Source: CAZIHO01 sp964538875 (GTDB lineage Bacteria; Pseudomonadota; Gammaproteobacteria; Chromatiales; Chromatiaceae). Taken from it: a stretch of 19,308 nt of DNA. The DNA is taken from the NCBI GenBank assembly GCA_964538875.1, contig CAZIHO010000066.1:1-19308 (forward strand), in the 5' to 3' direction. Position numbers and translations under genes: made by a program. Position 1 is the stretch's first letter; each line of letters begins with the position of its first letter. The notes below the pieces were generated by a model, which made no database searches, was not told the DNA's origin, and saw only the letters and a program-made list of their open reading frames with translations. Below are positions 7,313 through 13,814 of the stretch, piece after piece.

Positions 7313-8383
7313 GTGAGCGCTCCCGACCCGCGCCCCCTGGTTTCGGTACTGCTGCCGGTGCGGGATGGAGGAGCCTATCTCCGCCCTGCCCTAGCCAGCA
7401 TCCTCGACCAACGGGGAGTGTCCCTGGAAGTCATCGCCATTGATGACGGCTCCCGGGATGGCAGCGGCCACTTGCTACGGGAAACTGCCGCCAGAGACGC
7501 CCGGGTTCGCCTGTTGCCGGGACCGGAACGGGGCATCGCCCAGGTCCTCAACTTGGGGCTAGGCCAAGCGCGGGGCACCTATATTGCCCGCATGGACGCC
7601 GATGACATCGCCCTCCCCGGCCGATTGGCGGCCCAGGCCACCTATTTGGAGCGGCACCCGGAGGTGGGCGTGCTCGGCAGCCAGGCCCTATCCATCGACG
7701 CCCTTGGCCGCCCGTCCCGGCCGGTTCGGGTTCCGGTGGGAGCCGCCCAGGTACGAGCAGCCCTCGACACCAGTTCGCCCCTGATTCACCCGGCCGTCAT
7801 GATGCGCCGCGACCTAGTGCTCCAAGTAGGCGGCTACCGGCCTCTGTTCGAGCCGGCGGAAGATTATGACCTCTGGTTACGCTTGGCGGCCCTGACCGAA
7901 CTGGACAATCTGAAGGACAGCTACCTGCTGTACCGCCGCCATCCGGTGCAACAATCCCGGCGCCGCGCTTACCAACAAGCGCGCGCCAGCGCCCTGGCCC
8001 TGTATATGGCCCAACGGCAGCGCCAGGGCCGGACCGATCCCTGCAGCGGCTGGCCCGGTCTGGCCGGCTGGCAAAGCCAGCTCGCCCAACAGGAACCCGA
8101 TGCCATCCTTCGCATTCGCCGTTTGACCGCCGCCAGCCTGGTGGATAACGGCGGCACCCTGCGGGGATCCGGCGGCCGCTATTGGCATCTCATTCGTCGC
8201 GGCGCCGCTTTCCAGACCGATCCTGAGCTACGCCGGCGCTTGGCCCTAGCCGCCGTTCGCCATCAACTCCAATTAGCCCGCGCCGGGCGCCTTGGCGAGG
8301 CCGTCTGGTCCCTTGTTACCGATATGGTATACTGGAGGTCAACTCTTTTATTCGCTGTTCTGCGTCACGGTCGCGGCTATTAG
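7313..8383 (+). CDS. GT2 family glycosyltransferase
   Basis: A 356-residue glycosyltransferase with a GT-A fold, predicted to transfer a sugar from a nucleotide sugar to the growing glycan on the cytoplasmic side of the membrane. The N-terminal PLVSVLLPVRDG strand (8-19) opens the fold. DDGSRDG (44-50) belongs to the nucleotide-binding site, MDADD (94-98) is the metal-binding DxD, and AEDYDLWLRL (182-191) carries the catalytic-base ED motif. The region from about 220 to the end is Arg/Ala-rich and less conserved. The start is GTG, 9 bases after the wzt stop, with an AGGG element 8 bases upstream. Donor and acceptor cannot be read from the sequence. Confidence 0.9.
   Translation: MSAPDPRPLVSVLLPVRDGGAYLRPALASILDQRGVSLEVIAIDDGSRDGSGHLLRETAARDARVRLLPGPERGIAQVLNLGLGQARGTYIARMDADDIALPGRLAAQATYLERHPEVGVLGSQALSIDALGRPSRPVRVPVGAAQVRAALDTSSPLIHPAVMMRRDLVLQVGGYRPLFEPAEDYDLWLRLAALTELDNLKDSYLLYRRHPVQQSRRRAYQQARASALALYMAQRQRQGRTDPCSGWPGLAGWQSQLAQQEPDAILRIRRLTAASLVDNGGTLRGSGGRYWHLIRRGAAFQTDPELRRRLALAAVRHQLQLARAGRLGEAVWSLVTDMVYWRSTLLFAVLRHGRGY
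8305..8333 (+). promoter_or_regulatory. Candidate extended -10 promoter inside the GT2 gene
   Basis: TG-G-TATACT at 8325-8333 matches an extended -10 element, with a poor -35 (8305-8310) 17 bases upstream. It lies in the last codons of the GT2 gene, ahead of a 172-base gap and the methyltransferase gene. It could give the methyltransferase and downstream genes their own transcript with a leader of roughly 215 bases. A second weak candidate -35 (TTGACC, 8505-8510) sits within the gap. The gap also holds a small 5-bp hairpin (8403-8415) and no gene that I can see. Confidence 0.3.
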
Positions 8384-8555
8384 CGAAAAATGCGCGGCCC
8401 ATGGCTGTAACAGCCGCCCTTAGAGCTGCGGACTCGCCGATCGCCATCGGTTGATTTCATTCAGGGCCATGGCAGGCCACCGCGCATTCCCTACCTAAGG
8501 ATCATTGACCAAGACCCCGTTTCCATTAATTGTTTTAACCCACAAGGCAAGTTAG

Positions 8556-9332
8556 ATGAGCGATACGATTGAACATTGGCGCAAGCTGGCGGCGAGTCTA
8601 GAGCAAATCAGCCGGGGCGAGGCTCTGGCCGATCAATGGACCGCCCAGGCCCCGGTGGCCAGCGCGCCAAGAAAAACCAATCAAATGGAGGACTTTTTCA
8701 ACGCTCGCAAGGAAGGTTGGGGCATTTGGAAATGGCGGCACTATTTCGATATTTATGAGCGCCACTTTAGCCGGTTTCGCGGCACTGAGGTCAACATTCT
8801 CGAAGTGGGCGTCTATAGCGGTGGCAGCCTAGACATGTGGCGGGACTATTTTGGCCCCAAGGCCCGTCTATTCGGCATGGATATCCAACCCGCCTGCAAG
8901 ATCTTTGAACGGGACGGCACCCAGATCATGATCGGTGACCAGGGCGACCGGGAATTCTGGCGCCAATTCCGGGAACAGGTTCCCCAACTGGATATCGTCA
9001 TCGATGATGGCAGTCACATCCCGGAACACCAGTCGGTCACCATGGAGGAGTTGTTGCCCCATTTGCGGCCCGGCGGCGTATTCCTGTGCGAAGATGTACA
9101 TCACGAAGATAACGCCTTTACCTGGATGACGCAGGCCCTGACCCAAAAGCTCAACTACTGCGCTGGCGCGGTAGCCAACGCGGACCCGGAACGCTCCATC
9201 ACCAGCCCCACTTCGGCATTCCAATCCGCGGTAGGATCGGTGCATTTCTACCCCTTCATCACCGTCATCGAGCGCAACGCCTTCGCCATACCCGAGTTTG
9301 TCGCCGCCAAGCACGGCACCCAATGGTTGTGA
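8556..9332 (+). CDS. Class I SAM-dependent methyltransferase, TylF/MycE-like
   Basis: A 258-residue methyltransferase resembling the metal-dependent sugar O-methyltransferases of the macrocin (TylF/MycE) type. ILEVGVYSGGSLDMW (81-95) is the SAM-binding motif I, and GMDIQ (107-111) holds the acidic residue expected to contact the ribose. The IDDGSHIPEHQ segment (149-159) contains the Asp and His expected to bind the metal and the substrate hydroxyls; a second ED pair is at 179-180. In context it probably O-methylates a sugar of the exported glycan or its precursor (inference). It starts 172 bases after the GT2 gene, with an AAGG element upstream. The natural substrate is unknown. Confidence 0.82.
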   Translation: MSDTIEHWRKLAASLEQISRGEALADQWTAQAPVASAPRKTNQMEDFFNARKEGWGIWKWRHYFDIYERHFSRFRGTEVNILEVGVYSGGSLDMWRDYFGPKARLFGMDIQPACKIFERDGTQIMIGDQGDREFWRQFREQVPQLDIVIDDGSHIPEHQSVTMEELLPHLRPGGVFLCEDVHHEDNAFTWMTQALTQKLNYCAGAVANADPERSITSPTSAFQSAVGSVHFYPFITVIERNAFAIPEFVAAKHGTQWL

Positions 9333-9345
9333 CCGGCGACTCATA

Positions 9346-9416
9346 GGGCCTCGCTGATGGTTCCGGGAGATGCCTTGACCGGCTGAATCCCGGTCGCTCC
9401 ATTGCATCTGAGGCCC
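9346..9416 (+). ncRNA. Candidate structured RNA leader upstream of the fkbM-like gene
   Basis: An outer 7-bp stem (9346-9352 with 9410-9416) is followed inward by a 4-bp stem (9356-9359 with 9405-9408). An inner 6-bp stem pairs 9377-9382 with 9390-9395. A competing 6-bp pairing (9363-9368 with 9388-9393) excludes the inner stem, so two alternative folds are possible. It lies in the 188-base gap between two methyltransferase genes and matches no RNA family that I know. It could be a cis-regulatory leader, a small RNA or chance pairing in GC-rich DNA. Confidence 0.25.
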
Positions 9417-9421
9417 CGAAG

Positions 9422-9454
9422 CCCTAGGCGCCCTCCCCTGGGGGGCGTCTAGGG
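9422..9454 (+). terminator. Strong GC-rich hairpin
   Basis: Bases 9422-9434 pair with 9442-9454 in a nearly continuous 13-bp stem (two G-T wobbles) with a 7-nt loop. It directly follows the structured segment at 9346-9416. There is no T-run after it, so it could be an attenuator, a factor-dependent terminator or an mRNA-stability element between the two methyltransferase genes. Confidence 0.4.
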
Positions 9455-9520
9455 AAATGCAGGTTATCCCCTGCTCCGCGCCGGTTCCCACCTCCCTGAC
9501 GGAAGCCCTCCGCTTGAGAT

Positions 9521-10315
9521 ATGTCCAGCTATCTACCTAAAAGTTCGGTCATTTCCGATATGATTTCCACCATCGTCCGCCACACCATCCACGGACTCAG
9601 GGAGTCGATACGAATCATGCGCACTGCCAACCTCACCGAACCCGGCCCAGAAGTACTCATGTACCGGGGCCTACGCCTAGAGTTGCCCCGGTCGATGCTC
9701 ACCGATCCCATTCGTGACGCATTCACCAAGAATTATTATGAAGCGGCGGAATCCGATGAATTAGGATACCTGCTGCAAGAGGGGGAAGTAGTCCTGGAGA
9801 TCGGCGCCGGTATCGGCTTCATTTCTACCCTGTGCGCCAAGGACTCAAGGGTCCGCAAGGTGTTCGCGGTGGAGGCCAACCCGGAACTGATCCCCATTTG
9901 CCGCCGGACCTATCAACTGAACCAGGTTTCCGTGGAGTTATTCCATGAAATGCTAGGTACCGAGGACGGCACCGCCCTGTTCCACCTGCACCGGGACTTT
10001 TGGGCTTCCTCCGCTACCGCCTGGAACGGCAGCCAACAGGTGGAAGTGCCAAAGACCTCGTTTCAAAAGCGCCTTGACCAGATTTCACCGAGCCTATTGA
10101 TCGTGGACATCGAGGGGGGTGAATTCGATCTATTTGATGGCGTCCAAATGCCTAGCGTGAAAAAGATCTTGATGGAAATCCATCAAAACGTCATCGGTCG
10201 CGCCGGCGTCAAAAAGGTATTCGACACCCTGAGCGCGCAAAACTTCCACTATGACCAGTGGCATTCCAGCCGGGGTATCGTCACCTTTAGCAAGATAGAC
10301 CGGGACGCGGCCTAG
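9521..10315 (+). CDS. FkbM family methyltransferase
   Basis: A 264-residue class I SAM-dependent methyltransferase of the FkbM family, commonly found in polysaccharide loci as a sugar O-methyltransferase. Motif I is VVLEIGAGIGFIS (90-102), the ribose-contacting acidic motif is AVEANPEL (116-123), and the family signature LLIVDIEGGEFDLF (192-205) is intact. The N-terminal 45 residues are family-variable. The ATG at 9521 lacks a clear Shine-Dalgarno, and an ATG at codon 14 is an alternative. The next gene begins 3 bases after the stop, so the pair is probably co-transcribed. The acceptor sugar is unknown. Confidence 0.88.
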   Translation: MSSYLPKSSVISDMISTIVRHTIHGLRESIRIMRTANLTEPGPEVLMYRGLRLELPRSMLTDPIRDAFTKNYYEAAESDELGYLLQEGEVVLEIGAGIGFISTLCAKDSRVRKVFAVEANPELIPICRRTYQLNQVSVELFHEMLGTEDGTALFHLHRDFWASSATAWNGSQQVEVPKTSFQKRLDQISPSLLIVDIEGGEFDLFDGVQMPSVKKILMEIHQNVIGRAGVKKVFDTLSAQNFHYDQWHSSRGIVTFSKIDRDAA

Positions 10316-10318
10316 CAC

Positions 10319-11203
10319 ATGATTTCCGCTGCCCAATTTCCGCTGGCCTTCATTCTGTTGGCTCACGACAATTGGCCGCATCTGCAACAACTGGTCAAGT
10401 ATTTCGCTGCCGATCCGGCGGACACCCTCGTCATCCATATCGATGGCCGGGTTCCCAACGTCGTTTTTGAACGGGTCAAACAGCAATTGGGACGCCCCAA
10501 CGTCCTATTCTCCAACCGTCTAAAATGCCATTGGGGTCATTTCAGCCTGGTGGAAGCGACTCTGGCCGGGATTCAAACCCTGGCAGCATCTGGGCGTCCA
10601 TTTCGTTATGCCTCGCTGCTGAGTGGGGTGGATTACCCCATCAAACCCCAGGCGCGCTTGCGCCGTTTTCTTGCCGAATGTGGCGATCAGGAGTTCATCG
10701 AAGCCTACAACATGTATTTTGAGCGCTGGGTCATTTCCGGCTCCTATACCGAGCGCTATGAATACATCTACCCGTTCGGGCGCTATGTCTATCATCAGAA
10801 GTTGTTCAGGCTTTGGGAGCTATTTCAGGCCAAGCGGGACCGGCGCCGTTCCATGCCCAAGGGCTTGGTACCGTTCAGCGGCTCCCAATGGTGGACCCTG
10901 ACCAGCCAGGCCATTCAGGCCATTCTGACCGCCGTGCAAGACCGGGAACTCATGGAGTTTTTCCGGGTCACCTTCGTGCCGGATGAAATGTTTTTCCAGA
11001 CCCTGCTCATGAATTCGGCGCGACGCCCCCGGGTGAGCTTCCGGAATTTGCGCAAGATCCGCTGGGAAGGGGGCGGTTGGCCCCATATTTTCACGGAGGA
11101 GGATTTCGACGAACTCAAGGCATCCGACGCCTTCCTGGCCCGGAAAATCACCCTATCCAAGTCCCAGGCCCTCATTAGGCGGATTCATGCCCATTTGTTA
11201 TAG
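10319..11203 (+). CDS. GT14 family (core-2/I-branching-like) glycosyltransferase
   Basis: A 294-residue protein resembling bacterial members of the core-2/I-branching beta-1,6-N-acetylglucosaminyltransferase family (GT14). The N-terminal strand FPLAFILLAHDNW (7-19), FSNRLKCHWGHFSLVEA (64-80), LSGVDYPI (101-108), GSQWWTLT (188-195), VPDEMFFQTLL (220-230) and KIRW (246-249) followed by PHIFTEEDF (255-263) are all family-typical. In animals the family adds branches to glycans, so in this locus a branching or xylosyl/GlcNAc-type transfer is plausible but not shown. It is cytoplasmic, with no TM or signal peptide. It begins 3 bases after the fkbM-like stop, and its 3' end overlaps the next gene by 17 bases. 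Confidence 0.85.
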   Translation: MISAAQFPLAFILLAHDNWPHLQQLVKYFAADPADTLVIHIDGRVPNVVFERVKQQLGRPNVLFSNRLKCHWGHFSLVEATLAGIQTLAASGRPFRYASLLSGVDYPIKPQARLRRFLAECGDQEFIEAYNMYFERWVISGSYTERYEYIYPFGRYVYHQKLFRLWELFQAKRDRRRSMPKGLVPFSGSQWWTLTSQAIQAILTAVQDRELMEFFRVTFVPDEMFFQTLLMNSARRPRVSFRNLRKIRWEGGGWPHIFTEEDFDELKASDAFLARKITLSKSQALIRRIHAHLL

Positions 11204-11927
11204 CGCCCTGCTGAGGCGGTATCGAACCCGGCTCAGATCCCTGGTCAACCGCTTTCGGCTACACCGTCCCGAGTCTCTGCATTTTAATTACCGGGGCCTC
11301 GCGGTGCCTTACGCTGCCTTTGACGACCTGGACGATTGGGACCCGGAGCTATTGTCTGGGCGGCATTTTGCACCCGAAGTGTCCCTCCTTTGGCACGTCG
11401 CCCAGCGCTCCCACCCAGATGGCATTCTATTGGCGGTGGAGGAATTCGGCCTATTCGCCCTGTATGTGGCGACCCAAATTTTTCCACAGCACCGGGTCAG
11501 TGCGGTTTTCTCCACCCCGAGCTATTTCATTCAGGCGCGCCGGCTATTTCAATTACTCGATTTGCCCTGCGTGGCCTGGTGCCAGAATCCCCGGAACCGG
11601 GAGCCGGCGCTGGCGGATGCCCGCATCAATTTGATTTTCGTGTCCCGTCTGCACCGCCTCCCGTTCCTGGCCCAACTGCCCGGCGACTGCCTGATGCTGT
11701 CCCTGGAGGGAGACCTGGACCCGGTGGTTGATACGGGGGTACTGCGGAACCGGGAAATCGCCCTCATGGTGCTGCCCAAGCCACCGGTCCATTCATCCCG
11801 GCGGCGCGCGCAACTGAACCGGCTATCCTTCGCCCTGGCGGAACAGGGGCTGTTTGTGGATGCCCGCGCCACTCAGGGCCAGCGCATCGCGGTGCGCCGC
11901 TGGCACCAGCGGGTGCAACCCTACTAA
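11187..11927 (+). CDS. Hypothetical protein, probably a degenerate FkbM-like methyltransferase relative
   Basis: A 246-residue protein with no intact motif. Its layout parallels FkbM methyltransferases. FAPEVSLLWHVA (61-72) occupies the position of the helix before motif I. GILLAVEEFGLFALYVA (79-95) resembles motif I but has lost the glycine-rich loop. RVSAVFSTPSYF (103-114) stands where the acidic V-E-P-N strand belongs, and LMLSLEGDLDPVVDTG (169-184) resembles the family D-x-E-G-x-E signature. If the relation is right, SAM binding is probably lost. The gene overlaps the GT14 gene by 17 bases in another frame, suggesting translational coupling, and it ends the plus-strand operon. Function is unknown; an accessory or scaffold role with the intact FkbM protein is speculation. 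Confidence 0.6.
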   Translation: MPICYSALLRRYRTRLRSLVNRFRLHRPESLHFNYRGLAVPYAAFDDLDDWDPELLSGRHFAPEVSLLWHVAQRSHPDGILLAVEEFGLFALYVATQIFPQHRVSAVFSTPSYFIQARRLFQLLDLPCVAWCQNPRNREPALADARINLIFVSRLHRLPFLAQLPGDCLMLSLEGDLDPVVDTGVLRNREIALMVLPKPPVHSSRRRAQLNRLSFALAEQGLFVDARATQGQRIAVRRWHQRVQPY

Positions 11928-11942
11928 CCGGCGGGTCCGAAC

Positions 11943-13178
11943 TTATTTCAGGGCGGGGTTGACCGGCGCCCGGGGATGGGTATGCCGGAAGCGCTCATAG
12001 AGTTCCAGGGTTTGGGCGACCACGATTTCCTCGCCAAACTCCTGTTCCACCATTCGCCGGCCCTCGTGACCCATGCGCTGCCGGGCGGCGGGATCTGCAG
12101 CCAGTTGAGCGATGGCGGCGGCCAATTGCTGGGGATCATGGATGGGCACCAGCAAGCCGTTCAGGCCGTGGCGCACGATTTCCCGGCAGCCGGGCATGTC
12201 GGTGGTAATGATCGGGCGCCCGCAGGCGGCCGCCTCCAGCAGGCTGCGGGGAATGCCCTCCCGGTAGTAGCTGGGCAGCACGGCGATATGGCTATCCCGC
12301 CACACAGCGTCGATGTCGTCCTGAAAGCCGAGCCATTCCACCACCCCCTCCTGGTGCCATTCCCGCAAGCGGGCCGCTGGAACGGCGGCCTGACTGCCTT
12401 CATCCGTGTCCCCCACTAGCCGAATCAGCAGGTCCGCGCCCTGCCCCCGCAGCAGACGCGCCGCCTCCACCAAATCCGCCACGCCCTTGTGCCACAACAT
12501 GCGCGACACCATGGTCACCACCACCCGGCCACTAGGGGGCGGGGCGGGCACGAAGCACCCGGTATTGACGCCGACGCCCCGAATCAACCGCAGGCGTTCC
12601 GGTTCGATCCCCACCACCTTGCGCAGGTAATCATAATCATCCGGATTTTCGACAATGGTGATGGAGCGCTTGGAGCGAAAGGCAAACCGAAATGCTTGCC
12701 TGAGCAACAACCGCATCAGCCGGGCCCGCCAATCCGAGCGGGAAAAGGCCTGCCCCAGCCCGGCCAGGTTGTTGACGATGCCGGGAATCGGCACCCCGAT
12801 GGCGGCCAGGGAGCCGATCAGACTAGGCTTCATGGCCACCTGATGCACCATGTCCGGCCGCACGCGCCGGTACAGGCGGCGGATTTCCAGGGTTTCCAGC
12901 AGCAACTTGGGCAGATTGAAATGGCCACGCCGCCATTTCAGGGGCTCCAGGACAAAGCCCCGCCGCGCCAACAGATCCAAGTCGCCATTGTCCCGCGCCG
13001 CCACCACCACCCGGAGGCCCAGATGGCGGGCGCCATCCGCCAGGGGAATGCGGTGCAGGTTGAAATACCAGTCTTCGGTGACCAGGAACAGTAGCGTGGG
13101 ACGGAGGCTCTCTTCGCCGGCCGGCGTCACCTGCTCGGCCTGGCCGTCAAATAAGGCTCCGCCGACGCCCTTGTCCAT
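11943..13178 (-). CDS. GT4 family glycosyltransferase
   Basis: A retaining GT-B glycosyltransferase, 411 residues from the chosen start. The N-terminal domain opens with TLLFLVTEDWYFNLHRIPLA (28-47). The C-terminal domain has VVVTMVSRMLWHKGVADL (219-236) with the phosphate-binding Arg226 and Lys231, and YYREGIPRSLLEAAACG (304-320) with the E-x7-E pair Glu308/Glu316 region of the family. The family usually starts close to residue 28, so the true start is uncertain. The frame stays open to a GTG at 13256; the ATG at 13178 is used as the nearest ATG to the conserved core, but it lacks a Shine-Dalgarno. A good Shine-Dalgarno and ATG at 13269 lie in a different frame. The gene converges on the polysaccharide operon with a 15-base gap and probably serves the same glycan. 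Confidence 0.85.
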   Translation of the reverse strand: MDKGVGGALFDGQAEQVTPAGEESLRPTLLFLVTEDWYFNLHRIPLADGARHLGLRVVVAARDNGDLDLLARRGFVLEPLKWRRGHFNLPKLLLETLEIRRLYRRVRPDMVHQVAMKPSLIGSLAAIGVPIPGIVNNLAGLGQAFSRSDWRARLMRLLLRQAFRFAFRSKRSITIVENPDDYDYLRKVVGIEPERLRLIRGVGVNTGCFVPAPPPSGRVVVTMVSRMLWHKGVADLVEAARLLRGQGADLLIRLVGDTDEGSQAAVPAARLREWHQEGVVEWLGFQDDIDAVWRDSHIAVLPSYYREGIPRSLLEAAACGRPIITTDMPGCREIVRHGLNGLLVPIHDPQQLAAAIAQLAADPAARQRMGHEGRRMVEQEFGEEIVVAQTLELYERFRHTHPRAPVNPALK

Positions 13179-13194
13179 GAGGTTCAGGGGCAAC

Positions 13195-13269
13195 TCACGG
13201 GCGCGGCGCCCGGCCAGGGAACCCATCGCCAGCGCCAGGTTCCCGTTGCTTGGCACCCTCTGTCATCAT
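13195..13269 (-). CDS. Possible 24-codon leader ORF ahead of the GT4 gene
   Basis: The ATG at 13269 (a second at 13266) has a GAGGAG Shine-Dalgarno at 13279-13284 on the minus strand with 9-base spacing, the best initiation signal in the area. The frame runs 24 codons (MMTEGAKQREPGAGDGFPG and five more residues) and stops 16 bases before the ATG at 13178. It may be a leader peptide coupled to the GT4 gene. Alternatively it is the real GT4 start, moved out of frame by an indel in the genome or assembly. No homology is recognised. Confidence 0.3.
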   Translation of the reverse strand: MMTEGAKQREPGAGDGFPGRAPRP

Positions 13270-13387
13270 TTACCCAGGCTCCTCGCCGCTGACTAGTCCT
13301 ATTTCCTGATCCCTGTACCCCCGGCCAGCAGCAACTGCCGGGCGCCGGGACCCAGCCAGGCCGGCCTTCCATGGTAACCCGCCGGGA

Positions 13388-13400
13388 CCGGCACTGCCGG
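13388..13400 (-). terminator. Short GC hairpin after the DUF971 gene
   Basis: CCGGC-ACT-GCCGG immediately follows the stop codon of the DUF971 gene on the minus strand. The 5-bp stem is short and no T-run follows, so it is a weak candidate for the end of the hslVU transcript. Confidence 0.2.
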
Positions 13401-13769
13401 CTAGGACAGTTGTGTCTGCCGTTGATGTCCGGCCTGGGCCAATTCGTCCAGGTATTCCCGCCAGTTTTGCTGATGTTCCACCCCTAGGGCGTAAAGATAG
13501 CCCCAAGAATAGATGCCGGTATTGTGCTCGTCGTCAAAATAGAGACGCACGCCATAGTTTCCGGCTGGCTCGATGCGTTCGATGCCCACGTTTTCCTTGC
13601 CAACTTGCAACACCCGCTGGCCGGGACCATGACCCTGCACCTCGGCGGACGGGGAAAATACCCGTAAATACTCGCAGGGCAAATTGAAACAACTGCCGTC
13701 GTCAAACTGGACTTCCAGCACCCGGGATTGGCGGTGCAGGTTCAATTCCGTGGGATTGGGTTTACTCAT
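13401..13769 (-). CDS. DUF971 / GBBH-like N-terminal domain protein
   Basis: A 122-residue small cytoplasmic protein made almost wholly of the DUF971 domain (also called the gamma-butyrobetaine hydroxylase-like N-terminal domain). Recognisable segments are LNLHRQSRVLEVQFDDG (9-25), LPCEYLRVFSPSAEVQGHG (30-48) and VRLYFDDEHNTGIYSWGYL (74-92). The DEHNTGIYSW block is the family hallmark. Stand-alone DUF971 proteins commonly lie next to hslVU in gammaproteobacteria, as here (45 bases after hslU). A link to iron-sulfur or metal handling has been proposed for the family, but the role is not settled. Confidence 0.85.
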   Translation of the reverse strand: MSKPNPTELNLHRQSRVLEVQFDDGSCFNLPCEYLRVFSPSAEVQGHGPGQRVLQVGKENVGIERIEPAGNYGVRLYFDDEHNTGIYSWGYLYALGVEHQQNWREYLDELAQAGHQRQTQLS

Positions 13770-13814
13770 CTGGTTCTAGTTCCTCGCCGATTCGGAAAAA
13801 AGCCGGCCGCACGC

